From Aldehydirespirator sp965204415 (lineage in GTDB: Bacteria; Actinomycetota; Acidimicrobiia; Acidimicrobiales; Aldehydirespiratoraceae), in NCBI GenBank assembly GCA_965204415.1, contig CBDBEL010000004.1, positions 930,001-994,000 on the forward strand: 64,000 nt of DNA, read 5' to 3'. Position 1 is the first letter of the stretch, and the number at the start of each line of letters is the position of its first letter. Of the stretch, positions 7,849 through 16,913 are shown piece after piece. Under the pieces are notes generated by a model. That model did no database searches. It was given only the letters and a program-made list of their open reading frames with translations, and was not told the DNA's origin. The position numbers were made by a program, and so were the translations under genes.

Positions 7849-8402
7849 GGGCGCTACCGCTGCGCCGAGCCGTCTGGCCTGCCGGATCAGCTTCCCAACG
7901 ATCCGGAGTAACCGGTCAATTGCGCCAGGGTGAAGTCGCAGGCTTCACATGCCCACGTGGTGAGCCCGGCGACCGAGTGGGGTCGCATCGGGAAATACTG
8001 GTGAGCACGATTGCGGACGCTGGCTTCCGCTAAGTCACGAACCCGTCAAACTGAGCCGGTAAGGCCTCGTGGAGAGACTCGAGGTATGCGACGCCGGTCG
8101 TCACGAGGTGTTCGTGGGCTGGCGAACAGGCCAGAGTCCACAGGAGTCCGTGTAGGTCCGACGGATGGGGACCAGCCTCCGGTTGGGCCGCGGACCCACA
8201 CACCGAGGCGCGCTTCGCCGCGGTCGTCGTCGCTGAGTTCGGTCCGTCAACTGCACCGGGTACACCTCACGCAACAGCCGCGATCTACGCCATCCGGCCG
8301 ACACGCTGTGAGTGCCTGCCGCCTGTCGGCCGCGCTGCTGCGAGCTACGGGGCGAACAGCTCGACACCCTCACTCCGACCTGAAACGCGGAGAGCCAGCA
8401 AA
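7849..8402. other. Non-coding stretch between the J-domain gene and the IS remnant
   Basis: About 550 bp with no supported gene. Open frames on both strands are Arg/Ser/Pro-rich shadows. It may be decayed DNA linked to the neighbouring insertion sequence. Confidence 0.4.
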
Positions 8403-8459
8403 GGCTCTTCGCACGAATGAGGTCGGAGTGGAGGTTGTAGGGGTCCGCGGCCGAACGCG

Positions 8460-8513
8460 AGGGATCCTCCAGAATCGGCGCTGTCCAAGCAGCCGAACAA
8501 CTGGAGGATCCCT
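8460..8513. repeat. 13-bp perfect inverted repeat upstream of the transposase
   Basis: AGGGATCCTCCAG at 8460-8472 is the exact reverse complement of CTGGAGGATCCCT at 8501-8513, with a 28-nt loop. It ends right before the transposase GTG at 8514. The right arm contains GGAGGA, the likely ribosome site, so the hairpin could hide it. That would fit the low transposase expression many IS elements maintain. Confidence 0.6.
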
Positions 8514-9045
8514 GTGGAGTGCGACCCTACGCGCGTCTGTGAGGTGTTGGTGGGACTGGGCGACGTCGAGGTGCTCGGCGTTGGCGACGAGACGGCTGAG
8601 CCGCTGCGGGTCCATATCCGCCGACGGACCTTGAGGCCGGCCTGTGGGGTCTGCGGCGGGGCGTTGTGGTCCGACGGCGAGCGGCGGGTGGGGCTGGTGG
8701 ACCTTCCGGCGTTGGGGCGGCCGGTGCGGCTGGTGTGGGCACAAGCGCCGGTGGCGCTGCGGACAGCAGGGGTGCTCGGCGGGCACCGTCACCGAGCAGG
8801 ATCCTGAGATCGCCCCGCCGCGCGAGAAGCTGACTGCCCGGGCGGGGCGCTGGGCGACGCGCCAGGCGGGCAGGGCGCGCCCCGTCGACGAGGTCGCCGC
8901 GGAGCTGGGATGCATCTGGCACCGCGTCAACGCGTCGGTGCGGCGCTGGGGCTCTGCGCTGCTCAAGGCCGACACGGCCAGGATCTCACAGGGTCACGCG
9001 AATCTGGGATTCCTGCCGATGCCGATGGCCCTAGGAGACTGTTGA
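8514..9045 (+). pseudogene. ISL3-family transposase, frameshifted and truncated
   Basis: The first frame (8514-8807) has the ISL3 N-terminal domain: VLVGLGDVEVLGV, EPLRVHI and the zinc-finger start CGVCGG, then RRVGLVDLPALGRPVRLVWA. The continuation is in another frame (from about 8740): EQDPEIAPPREKLTARAGRW, then DEVAAELGCIWHRVN, a helix-turn-helix. At least one frameshift therefore occurred near 8740-8770. The DDE catalytic domain is missing altogether. The gene is inactive. Confidence 0.75.
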
Positions 9046-9357
9046 GCCACCCACTCAGCCGATGCCGGCACCGTCGAGTGCTGCGCCAGCTCGACAGGCG
9101 TTCCGCGAGCCGCCCAACCCGAAGCTGACGAGGCCCGCCGCGGAGACCTTCATCGACACTTGCAGCCGCCAGGACAGCGGCTTCCGCCGCCCCGTCACCC
9201 GAGGACGAGCGCGACGAGCTCGGGATTCGTCCAGCCGCGCCCCACCCGGACTCCCAGCGGTACGGTGTCGTGGGTTGTCGTGTGTTTTGAGGGTCTCCGG
9301 TTGCGGTGCGGAGGGTCGGAGGGTAGCGTCGGGTGCAGCGGATCGGAGGTGCGCTTT
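9046..9357. other. Non-coding stretch before the Uma2 gene
   Basis: About 310 bp with no recognisable coding sequence. It follows the broken transposase and may be further IS debris. The Uma2 ribosome site (GGAGGT) lies at its right end. Confidence 0.35.
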
Positions 9358-10119
9358 ATGGGTTCGATCGTGACCGAGCCTCCCGAGATAGAAGTCGACT
9401 ATCCGGAGGGGACCCCGATGCCGGAGGGGAATCTGCACATGCGGCGGCGCATGGAACTGGCGTGGGCGCTGCGGCACTGGTTCGAGCGGCGCGGCGACGA
9501 CGTGGGCGCCTGGGTGTGCTGCGACATCAACATCTACTACAAGAAGGGCGACATCAACACGGTGGTGGCCCCAGACGTGGCCGTCGCGTTCGGGGTGGAC
9601 GCCGCCGCGCAGGAGGCCGAGAACACCTTCCGGGTGTGGGATGTCGGCGCCGCGCCGTGCTTCGTGCTGGAGGTCGCGTCGCGCGCGACCGTGAAGACCG
9701 ACCTCGAAGACAAGCCCGACAAGTACGCCGAGCTCGGCGTAGAGGAGTACTGGCGCCTCGACCCCACCGGCGGCGACCTGCTGAACCCGCCGCTGCAGGG
9801 CGAACGGCGTGTCTCGGGCCGCTGGGCGCCCATCGAGGTCACACCCGAGGACGGCGGCGGGCTGCGCGCCCGCAGCCGCGTGCTGGGCCTGGACCTGTGC
9901 TGGCAGCCGCCCAAACTACGGCTGTGGGACATCACCGAACACGCCTGGCTCCCCGACCCCGACGACGAGGCCGCCGCCCGCCAAGCAGCCGAGACACGCG
10001 CCGTCGCCGCCGAGGCCGCCGCCCGCCAAGCAGCCGAGACACGCGCCGTCGCCGCCGAGGCGGAGATCGCAGAGCTTCGGGCCCGCCTCGACCGAACCCT
10101 CGGCGAACCCGCCGAATAG
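9358..10119 (+). CDS. Uma2-family putative endonuclease
   Basis: The 253-aa protein has the Uma2 restriction-endonuclease-like core. The pattern NINIYYKKGD, then APDVAVAFGV, then PCFVLEVASRAT and KYAELGVEEYWRLDP matches the PD-(D/E)xK arrangement, with D at APDV and the ExxS pair in LEVAS. Family members are abundant in actinobacteria and cyanobacteria, and their cellular role is not established. The C-terminal 45 residues are a charged Ala/Glu/Arg coiled coil containing a duplicated 15-residue unit. The ATG at 9358 follows GGAGGTGCGCTTT, which decides the start. Confidence 0.8.
   Translation: MGSIVTEPPEIEVDYPEGTPMPEGNLHMRRRMELAWALRHWFERRGDDVGAWVCCDINIYYKKGDINTVVAPDVAVAFGVDAAAQEAENTFRVWDVGAAPCFVLEVASRATVKTDLEDKPDKYAELGVEEYWRLDPTGGDLLNPPLQGERRVSGRWAPIEVTPEDGGGLRARSRVLGLDLCWQPPKLRLWDITEHAWLPDPDDEAAARQAAETRAVAAEAAARQAAETRAVAAEAEIAELRARLDRTLGEPAE
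9970..10059 (+). repeat. 45-bp tandem duplication inside the Uma2 gene
   Basis: Two adjacent, apparently identical 45-bp units encode AAARQAAETRAVAAE twice, lengthening the C-terminal coiled coil. The identity of the copies suggests a recent event. Confidence 0.85.
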
Positions 10120-10196
10120 CCGCGCGGCGGCTACCGCTGCGGCTGCTCCGACGGCGTCGCGGCCGTACCCATCGCCGCCTTGGGCGCGTCGATGGG

Positions 10197-10616
10197 CTAT
10201 GCGTGGATGGTGAAGGCTTGGCGGCGGTCGCGGCCGAACCGGTAGATCGAGTAGTCCCGATCGAATGAGATCGCCTCGTGCACACCGAGGCGCTGCATGA
10301 TCGACCAACTTGTGCGATCGACGATCGAGAACTGCTGGTCCGCGAAGGCGTCGTGGATCTGCGCGGCGATCTCAAGATCGCCGATCGTGGCGGCCTCGAC
10401 GCGGGCCCTGCCGGCGCGGATTGCAGCGACCAATGTCTCAGCGACATCGACACCGAGACGGTTCGCAGCCAGGAACCACGTCTCGACGAGCACATGGTCG
10501 CTCGTCACCAGATTGCCGGAGAACTCCCTGAGGCGCTCAACCGCCCGACCGTGATGGACATCACTGAGGTCGGCTGCCGCGTACCACGCGGACGTGTCGA
10601 CGAAGCAAAGATCCAT
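10197..10616 (-). CDS. PIN-domain ribonuclease, VapC-like
   Basis: This 139-aa single-domain protein has the PIN acidic set: D7 (FVDTSAW), E45 (VLVETW), D100 (FSIVDRTS) and D119 (ISFDRDY). These chelate Mg2+ for RNA cleavage. VapC toxins normally follow an antitoxin gene, but upstream on this strand there are only 14 nt before the divergent DUF1801 gene. No antitoxin is visible on either side. It may be a solitary PIN RNase, an orphaned toxin, or one whose partner is elsewhere. Confidence 0.8.
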   Translation of the reverse strand: MDLCFVDTSAWYAAADLSDVHHGRAVERLREFSGNLVTSDHVLVETWFLAANRLGVDVAETLVAAIRAGRARVEAATIGDLEIAAQIHDAFADQQFSIVDRTSWSIMQRLGVHEAISFDRDYSIYRFGRDRRQAFTIHA

Positions 10617-10630
10617 ACAGTGGGTGACTG

Positions 10631-11092
10631 GTGGCTGGCGAGAGATCGCAGGAGTCGGCCGGGAAGGCCGGGGCCGGGCCGGCGGGCGGCGAGCCGGTGC
10701 TGCTCGCGGGTGGCAACCCCCAGATCGCGAAGGCGGACGGGGACGCCCCCGTGCAGGCGTACATCGCGGCCATGCCGGGCTGGAAGAGCGATGTGGGGCG
10801 CCGCCTCGACGATCTGATCGAGTGCACCGTGCCCGACGTGCGCAAGGCGGTGAGATGGAACTCGCCCTTCTACGGCGTCGAGGGGCAGGGGTGGTTCGCG
10901 AGCACCCATGTCTTCACCCGCTACGTGAAGGTGACGTTCCTGAACGGCGCGTCGCTGCAACCGGCCCCGCCCGGCTCAGGCAAGGACAAGGATGCGCGCT
11001 GGGTCGATCTCCACGAGGGCGAGTTCGACGCGGAGCAGATGAAGGCCTGGATCCGGCAGTCGGCCGCCCTGCCCGGCTGGCAAGGTTTCTGA
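10631..11092 (+). CDS. DUF1801 domain protein
   Basis: The 153-aa protein matches the DUF1801 (YdhG-like) pattern: VQAYIAAMPGWKSDVGRRLD, VRKAVRWNSPFYGVEGQGWF, and KVTFLNGASL. It is a small soluble alpha/beta domain of unknown biochemical role. The first 40 residues are low-complexity (Gly/Ala/Lys). The GTG at 10631 may therefore be too early, and a start nearer residue 30-40 is possible. It is divergent from the PIN gene, with 14 bp between the starts. Confidence 0.7.
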   Translation: MAGERSQESAGKAGAGPAGGEPVLLAGGNPQIAKADGDAPVQAYIAAMPGWKSDVGRRLDDLIECTVPDVRKAVRWNSPFYGVEGQGWFASTHVFTRYVKVTFLNGASLQPAPPGSGKDKDARWVDLHEGEFDAEQMKAWIRQSAALPGWQGF

Positions 11093-11150
11093 CAACCTGC
11101 GAGGCATGCCAACGCCGCTTCGTGACACTGCCACTCGCTCTTGTGTCATA

Positions 11151-11216
11151 GAACAATGGGAGCCGGCCGACGACTGGTCCAACTGGGCCCATGAAGAGAG
11201 TGAGGTCTGGTTCGGA
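11151..11216 (+). pseudogene. Scar of a mazE-mazF junction
   Basis: These 66 bp align with the mazE end and mazF start at 62199-62264. EQWEPADDWSNWAH corresponds to EHWAPAEDWSDWAD, and the following ATGAAGAGA...GTCTGGTTCGG corresponds to the mazF start ATG...GAGATCTGGTTCG. One base is missing early in the mazF part. The match stops at the pnkp stop codon. It is the remains of a toxin-antitoxin locus of the same subfamily as the intact one. Confidence 0.6.
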
Positions 11217-13760
11217 TTAGAGCCGGGGGTCGACGGGCTCGCTCTCGAGTGCGAGCACACCGAAGACGCACTGGTGCACCCGGGCGAGGTGCTCGTTGGC
11301 CACGAACCGGTCGAGGGCCTCGATTCCGAGCGCGAACTCGCGCCGAGCCAGTGACGACTTGCGGCCCACCGACCGCTGCCGCAACCGGTCGAGGTTCGCG
11401 GCTTCGAGGTACTCGGGACCGTAGACGATGCGCAGATACTCCGGGCCCCGGCACTTGACGCCGGGAAGGACGAGCCCACGCTTGGTGTTCACGATCGACT
11501 CGGCCGGCTTGACGACGACGCCCTCCCCGCCAGCGCCGGTCAGCGAATGCCACCAACTGGTTGCTTGCTGCACCGCATCATCGTCGCCCAGGTCGACGAA
11601 ACGCCGGTCGGTTCGACGAAGCGACTCCGGATTGCAGGCCACCATCTCGTCGATCTGCTCGAGGTGCCAGCGGTGGGGGCGGCGGGCCAGCACTTCGCCC
11701 TCCGCGGCCAGGATCTGGAACGGGGCGATCCCGATGCCGTCTATGCCGTCGACGTCCCAGCAGTACTGCCGGTACGCCTCGATGTAGGCCGCTACATGGC
11801 GCGCCCGGCGGGAGGTGCGGGCGGCCAGGGCTTCCACGTCGATGCCGCGCCGGGTCGCGTCGGCCATGGAGTCGATCGCGGCCTCGAAGGCGGCGGCTCC
11901 GGCCGCGCCGGTGGCGGCGAACACCCGCTGGATCAAGCCGCCCGCTTTGGCCGACCACGGCAGCACTTCGGTGTCGAGGATGAGCCAGTCGGTGCTGAGG
12001 CGATCCCACAGCCCCGTGGCGGCGACCGCGGCGCGGACTCGATCGAGGAGGGCCCCGGTGAGCGCGGGCTCCGCGAAGAACGGCCTGCCGGTGCGGGTGA
12101 CGATGACGCCGGCTTCGGCATTGGCGATGCCGAATCTCGACTGGGCGGCGTCGGCGTCGCGGGCGACGATGAGCACAGCCCGTGAACCCATGTGCTTCTC
12201 CTGGACGACCACCTCGTCGACGCCGGCCTTCCGGAAGTGCGCGAACACCTCTTCGGGATGCTCCAGATGCCCGTCACGGCTCGAGGCGGCCGCGGGCGCC
12301 ATCGTCGGAGGCAGATGGACAAGCCACCGCGGATCGACCGCGAAGCGGCTCATTACTTCGAGGGCGGCACTGGACCGCTCAGCTTCGATCAGTACACGCC
12401 CGGCGAGAGCCGTCTCGATGTAATGCTTGCCCAGCACATCGCCCACATCGAGCAGCCGCGACCGGCGCGCCGACGGATCGGCGGCGCCGCCGGCGGGCCG
12501 GACCGGCTCGTAGTGCTCCGCGGCGGCGGGTACCGAGACCAGCTCGCGCTCGGGCCAGCGCAACGCCGTCAGCTCTCCCCCGAACACGGCCCCGGTGTCG
12601 ACGCAGATCGTGTTGTTGACCCATGTCGCCTCCGGCACCGGCGTGTGGCCGTAGACCACCGCAGCCTTGCCCCGGTAGTCCTCGGCCCACGGGTACCGCA
12701 CCGGCAGCCCGAACTCGTCGGTCTCGCCGTCGGTGTCGCCGTAGAGGGCGAGGTCGCGCACACGGCCCGAGGAGCGCCCGTGGTACCGCTCGGGAAGGCC
12801 CGCGTGGGTCACCACCAGCCGGCCGCCGTCGAGCACATAGTGGCTGATGAGGCCGTCCATGAACCCGGTCACCCGCTCGACGAACTCCGGAGTGCGGCGC
12901 TCGAGCTGCTCGAGCGATTCAGCGAGCCCGTGGGAGACGGTGACGTTGCGTCCGGCGAGCGCCCGGCGCAGCTTGTTCTCGTGGTTGCCGGCGATGCAGA
13001 GCGCGCTGCCCGCATCAACCATCGACATGGCGACTTCGAGCACCTCGGCGACCCCGGGCCCCCGGTCGACGAGGTCGCCGAGGAAGACGGCCCGGCGACC
13101 CTCGGGATGCGTGATCGGGTCGGCGGCGGTGTCATAGCCCAACCGGTCGAGCAGGCTCAGCAGCTCGGCATGGCAGCCGTGGACATCGCCGATGATGTCG
13201 AACGGGCCCGGGTCGTCGCGGCGGTCGCTCCAGATCCTGGTCCGGACCACCTCGACGGACTCGAGCTCCTGGATGGAGCCGAGGGTGTGGACACTGGTGA
13301 AGCGCTCCTTGCGCAGCCGCCTCGCGTTGCGGCGCAGCGTGTCGTGCTGGCGCTTGATGGCGTGCCTGGGCGTCCGGCGATCCTGTCGCTGGTCGTTGTG
13401 CTCCAGACAGGTCTCCAGCGAGAGATCGAACACGACGGCGGCCGCGAGCACGTCCCACTTGCGGGCGAGATCGACGACCGCCTTGCGGTCCTGGGGCTTC
13501 GTGTTGGTGGCGTCGACCACGGTGAGGCGGCCGATCTCGAGTCGCTTGTCGACGATGTGGTGGAGCAGCTCGAACGCCGCCGCGGTGACGGACTGGTCGG
13601 TCTCGTCGTCGCCGACCAGCGCTCGGCAATGGTCGCTCGACACGACCTCCGTGGGGGCGAAGTGCCGCCGGGCGAACGTCGACTTGCCGGAGGCGGACGC
13701 GCCGCACAGCACCACAAGCCCTACCTCGGGCACCTCGATGCGGGTGAGCCGGCGCCTCAC
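11217..13760 (-). CDS. pnkp: Bacterial polynucleotide kinase-phosphatase-ligase (RNA repair)
   Basis: This three-domain enzyme of 847 aa heals and seals cleaved RNA. The N-terminal P-loop kinase has the Walker A sequence GASASGKS at residues 20-27. The central metallophosphatase has GDVHG at 191-195, GDLVDRG at 228-234 and GNHE at 258-261. The C-terminal half is a ligase-like adenylyltransferase with the motif I lysine in QEKHMGSRA. The GTG at 13760 is chosen because GATGAGGG lies 7 nt upstream and it starts 10 nt after the hen1 stop. Longer starts would overlap hen1. Pnkp ligates only when bound to Hen1, which is encoded immediately upstream. The operon repairs RNAs cut by ribotoxins. Confidence 0.93.
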   Translation of the reverse strand: MRRRLTRIEVPEVGLVVLCGASASGKSTFARRHFAPTEVVSSDHCRALVGDDETDQSVTAAAFELLHHIVDKRLEIGRLTVVDATNTKPQDRKAVVDLARKWDVLAAAVVFDLSLETCLEHNDQRQDRRTPRHAIKRQHDTLRRNARRLRKERFTSVHTLGSIQELESVEVVRTRIWSDRRDDPGPFDIIGDVHGCHAELLSLLDRLGYDTAADPITHPEGRRAVFLGDLVDRGPGVAEVLEVAMSMVDAGSALCIAGNHENKLRRALAGRNVTVSHGLAESLEQLERRTPEFVERVTGFMDGLISHYVLDGGRLVVTHAGLPERYHGRSSGRVRDLALYGDTDGETDEFGLPVRYPWAEDYRGKAAVVYGHTPVPEATWVNNTICVDTGAVFGGELTALRWPERELVSVPAAAEHYEPVRPAGGAADPSARRSRLLDVGDVLGKHYIETALAGRVLIEAERSSAALEVMSRFAVDPRWLVHLPPTMAPAAASSRDGHLEHPEEVFAHFRKAGVDEVVVQEKHMGSRAVLIVARDADAAQSRFGIANAEAGVIVTRTGRPFFAEPALTGALLDRVRAAVAATGLWDRLSTDWLILDTEVLPWSAKAGGLIQRVFAATGAAGAAAFEAAIDSMADATRRGIDVEALAARTSRRARHVAAYIEAYRQYCWDVDGIDGIGIAPFQILAAEGEVLARRPHRWHLEQIDEMVACNPESLRRTDRRFVDLGDDDAVQQATSWWHSLTGAGGEGVVVKPAESIVNTKRGLVLPGVKCRGPEYLRIVYGPEYLEAANLDRLRQRSVGRKSSLARREFALGIEALDRFVANEHLARVHQCVFGVLALESEPVDPRL

Positions 13761-13770
13761 CGCGATGCCC

Positions 13771-15159
13771 TCATCGGCGGAACACCGCCATCTGGGTCGG
13801 CGGCCCGTGGACTGGGTCGACGCCGCCGATGGCGCTGGTCTCGACCCCGTACCCGAACCGCTCCGCAACGCCGCGGGCCCACTCCTGGAACTCGCTGCGA
13901 GTCCATTCGAAGCGGTGGTCGTCGTGGCGCAGTCCCCTCCCGTCGAGATGCGCGAAGTTGGCGTTGTGCTCCCGGTTCGGCGTGGTCACCACCACCGACT
14001 TCGCGAAGATGCGGCCGAAAACGGCTTCTGCGAACACGTCGAGGCGCTCTGGATCGAGATGCTCGACGACCTCCACGATGGTCGCGACGTCGAATCCCCG
14101 CAGCCGGGAGTCGGCGTAGGTCAGAGCGCCCTGCAGCAGCTGGACCCGCTCCCGGCGACGCTCGGACATCCCGTCGAGCCCGAGACGCCGCTCGGCCCGC
14201 TTTAGCGCCCCCATCGACACGTCGACGCCCACCGCGTTGGTCACCGCGGGCTCGGCGATCAGGCGTTCGAGCAGCCGGCCTTCGCCGCAGCCGAGGTCGA
14301 CGACCCTTCCCGCCCCGACATCCAGCACCGCCTGAAGCACCGCGTCGAGCCGCTGCTCGCCCAGGCGGATCGGCACTTCGTTGGCGCGCTCGGCCGCGTC
14401 GCTCTGCTCGTCGAGGCGGTCGGTGTCCTCGCCGGCGTCGGCGAGACGGGCCAGGGCGTCCCGGGTGAACTCGGGGATGCGCAGGTACCGCCGGGCGATC
14501 AGGTCGGACTCGGGATGGGACCGGAGCCAGTCACCGCCCCGCAGCATCAGCTTGTCGACCTCGGCGGGGCCGATCCAGTAGTGCTTGGCGTCGTCGAGCA
14601 CCGGGAGCAGCACATAGAGGTGCTCCAGAACCGAACGCACGGTCTGCTCCCCGGCCAGCCGCACCGACAGGTAGCGGCTGTCTCCCCATGCCGGGAACTG
14701 GGCGTCCAGCGCGATGGGCTCGCACTCGATCTCGTAGGCCAACGGACCGAAGAGCCGCTGCAGCATCGCCTGCCCGCCCCGGACGGGCACGACCGGCAGA
14801 GCGACCTCGACCTCGAGCGGCTGTGCGACCAGTTCGGGGCGAGCCTCGCACGTGCCGCTCATGGCGGTGCGGAACAGCCGGCCCAGCGCGACGCTCAGCA
14901 TCGACGACGCCGCATACGGCCGATCGTTCAGGTAGGGGGCGAGTCCATGAGCGGGACGCTCCTTGCGATGCCGTGCCGACCCGAACGGGTCGACGTCGAC
15001 GTACGTCGTCGCCGTGCACCGGCTGCGGGTGGCCACCGGGTAGTACACGTGGGCTCGCCCGAACCCGACGTCGACCGAGCGCACACGATCGGGATGCTTG
15101 TGCAGCAAGAACCCCAGGTCGGTGGCGACCGGCGTCGTCGAGGTCAGCGAGAACAGCAT
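13771..15159 (-). CDS. hen1: 3'-terminal RNA ribose 2'-O-methyltransferase Hen1
   Basis: The 462-aa bacterial Hen1 has an N-terminal half that activates the Pnkp ligase (LFSLTSTTP, DLGFLLHKHPDR, YVDVDPFG). Its C-terminal SAM methyltransferase has VVDLGCGEGRLLERL, and metal ligands in EVVEHLD and LRHDDHRFEW. It methylates the 2'-OH at the 3' end of the cleaved RNA before sealing, making the repaired site resistant to the same ribotoxin. The ATG at 15159 gives MLFSLTST, the family N-terminus. The longer ATG adds five unrelated residues. It forms an operon with pnkp 10 nt downstream. Confidence 0.93.
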   Translation of the reverse strand: MLFSLTSTTPVATDLGFLLHKHPDRVRSVDVGFGRAHVYYPVATRSRCTATTYVDVDPFGSARHRKERPAHGLAPYLNDRPYAASSMLSVALGRLFRTAMSGTCEARPELVAQPLEVEVALPVVPVRGGQAMLQRLFGPLAYEIECEPIALDAQFPAWGDSRYLSVRLAGEQTVRSVLEHLYVLLPVLDDAKHYWIGPAEVDKLMLRGGDWLRSHPESDLIARRYLRIPEFTRDALARLADAGEDTDRLDEQSDAAERANEVPIRLGEQRLDAVLQAVLDVGAGRVVDLGCGEGRLLERLIAEPAVTNAVGVDVSMGALKRAERRLGLDGMSERRRERVQLLQGALTYADSRLRGFDVATIVEVVEHLDPERLDVFAEAVFGRIFAKSVVVTTPNREHNANFAHLDGRGLRHDDHRFEWTRSEFQEWARGVAERFGYGVETSAIGGVDPVHGPPTQMAVFRR

Positions 15160-15260
15160 GGACCCGCCATTCAATCAAGTGACGCCGCCGTCGAGCGCCG
15201 ACCCGCGGGGGCGTGCTCTAGCCTCGGCCCAGATCCCGGATTCGCATTGGAGGAAGATCG

Positions 15261-15995
15261 ATGCCGACGGCCGTTGTCACCGGAGGAGCGAGGGGGCTTG
15301 GCCGGGTGTACTGCCTGGCGCTGGCCGGCGAGGGGTTCGACGTCGTCGTGGCCGACCTGCTCGACCCCGGCGAGGCCGTCGATGAGATCGAGGCCGGCGG
15401 CGGTCGAGCCATCGGCTGCCGCACCGACATCAGCTCCGCGGCGGACAACGAGGCCTTGGCCGCGGCGGCGGCCGACGCCTTCGGCACCATCGACGTGCTG
15501 ATCAACAACGCCGCCTACTTCTCCCAGATCGCCCGCCGCTCCTTCAACGAGGTCCCCCAGCAGGAATGGGACCAGACCTTCGAGGTCAATGTCCGCGGCA
15601 CCTGGCTCGCCTGCTGCGCGGTCCACCCCTACATGAAGGAGCAGGGCTCGGGCAAGATCATCAACATTGCGTCCACGGTGTGCTTCAAGGGCACCGTCGG
15701 CTTCCCTCACTACGTGGCCAGCAAGAGCGCCGTCATCGGCCTGAGTCGCTGCCTCGCCCAGGAGCTCGGCCCCGACGGGATCACCGTCAACACCGTGTCG
15801 CCCGACCTGATCCCCAACCCGTCGCTGCGGCCGTCGGACGAGGCCAGCGATCCGTTCGTGGTGGCCACCCGCCCCCTCGAACGCAGCCAGGTGCCCGACG
15901 ACATGGTGGGAACCATCCTCTACCTGGCCGGCCGCGGCTCCGACTTCGTCACCGGCCAGAACATCGTGGTCAACGGGGGCGGCTTCTTCCAGTAG
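15261..15995 (+). CDS. SDR-family oxidoreductase
   Basis: This classical 244-aa short-chain dehydrogenase has the NAD(P) motif TGGARGLG (7-14), the structural NNAA (82-85), N110, and catalytic S138, Y151 and K155 (YVASK). Length and motif spacing are standard. D32 after the second strand (VVVADLLD) favours NAD over NADP. A strong ribosome site (GGAGGA) precedes the ATG. It lies directly before the convergent lig genes, so a role in aromatic degradation is possible, but the substrate cannot be read from sequence. Confidence 0.85.
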   Translation: MPTAVVTGGARGLGRVYCLALAGEGFDVVVADLLDPGEAVDEIEAGGGRAIGCRTDISSAADNEALAAAAADAFGTIDVLINNAAYFSQIARRSFNEVPQQEWDQTFEVNVRGTWLACCAVHPYMKEQGSGKIINIASTVCFKGTVGFPHYVASKSAVIGLSRCLAQELGPDGITVNTVSPDLIPNPSLRPSDEASDPFVVATRPLERSQVPDDMVGTILYLAGRGSDFVTGQNIVVNGGGFFQ

Positions 15996-16031
15996 GCCCG
16001 CCCAGCGCCCCGGTGGATCCAGGCTAGAGGC

Positions 16032-16910
16032 TCACCCGTCCAGGGGCGGACCCGGTGGCGCGTCCTCGAGGATGAGCTGGCCGACGGCGGTGTTGCTGGC
16101 GGGCACGTGGTAGAGCCGGTGGACCTCGGTGGGTGCCCCGCCGCCGGCGAGGTCGGCCATGGCGCCCCGGGCGACGAGCCACATGACGAGCTCGATCCCC
16201 TCGGAACCGGCCTCGCGCACGTACTCCACGTGCTCCACCGCGGCCTGGCCCTCCGGGTCGTGGACCAGTCGCTCGAGGAACGCGTTGTCCCACGGCTGGT
16301 TGATCAGGCCGGCCCGGGGTCCCTGAAGCTGGTGGCTCATGCCGCCGGTGCCCCAGACCTGCACGTCCAGGTCCTCGTCGTAGCTCTCGACGGCACGGCG
16401 GAGCGCCCTGCCGAGCTCCAGGCACCGGCGCCCCGACGGGACCGGGTACTGCAAGACGTTGACGACCAGTGGGACGACCGCGCACGGCCATTCCTCGGGC
16501 TGCCCGAACATGATCGACAGGGGCACGGTGCAGCCGTGGTCCACAGCCATGCCGTTGACCAGCGTCAGGTCGAAGTCCTGGCGGATGACCGAGTGCGCGA
16601 TGTGCGCCGACAGCTCCGGATGCCCGACCACCGGCGGCACCGGCCGGGCGCCCCAGCCCTCGTCGGCCGGTTCGTACCGGGCCGACATGCCGAGCGCGAA
16701 GGTCGGCACCATCTTGAGGCTGAACGCGTTGGCGTGGTCGTTGAACACCAGCACCACCACGTCGGGCGTGTTGGCCGCCATCCATCGGCGTGCAGGCTCG
16801 TAGCCGGCGAACAGCGGCGCGTAGTAGGGCTCGCGGGTCTTGCCCAGGTCCATGGCCACGCCTATGGCGGGCACGTGGCTGGTGTAGACGCTCGCAGTGA
16901 TCCTGGCCAT
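16032..16910 (-). CDS. ligB: Protocatechuate 4,5-dioxygenase beta subunit (LigB)
   Basis: This 292-aa class III extradiol dioxygenase carries the non-heme Fe(II) site. The N-terminal SHVPAIG histidine, the FNDHANAF segment, the GMAVDHGC pocket and the late GTGGMSHQL histidine correspond to the LigB fold. Together with LigA it cleaves protocatechuate to 4-carboxy-2-hydroxymuconate semialdehyde. The related gallate and 2,3-dihydroxyphenylpropionate enzymes share the fold, so the exact substrate is inferred from the neighbouring ligA and ligC. It starts 3 nt after the ligA stop, which indicates one transcript. Confidence 0.85.
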   Translation of the reverse strand: MARITASVYTSHVPAIGVAMDLGKTREPYYAPLFAGYEPARRWMAANTPDVVVLVFNDHANAFSLKMVPTFALGMSARYEPADEGWGARPVPPVVGHPELSAHIAHSVIRQDFDLTLVNGMAVDHGCTVPLSIMFGQPEEWPCAVVPLVVNVLQYPVPSGRRCLELGRALRRAVESYDEDLDVQVWGTGGMSHQLQGPRAGLINQPWDNAFLERLVHDPEGQAAVEHVEYVREAGSEGIELVMWLVARGAMADLAGGGAPTEVHRLYHVPASNTAVGQLILEDAPPGPPLDG

Positions 16911-16913
16911 CGG

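Larger units (their letters stand above)
8403..9045 (+). mobile_element. Remnant of an ISL3-family insertion sequence
   Basis: The left part of an ISL3-type element survives. GGCTCTTCGCACGAATGA at 8403-8420 resembles ISL3-family left terminal repeats, which commonly begin GGCTCTTC or similar. A transposase remnant follows. The catalytic domain and right end are gone, so it cannot move on its own. The element may be older than the neighbouring Uma2 gene. Confidence 0.5.
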
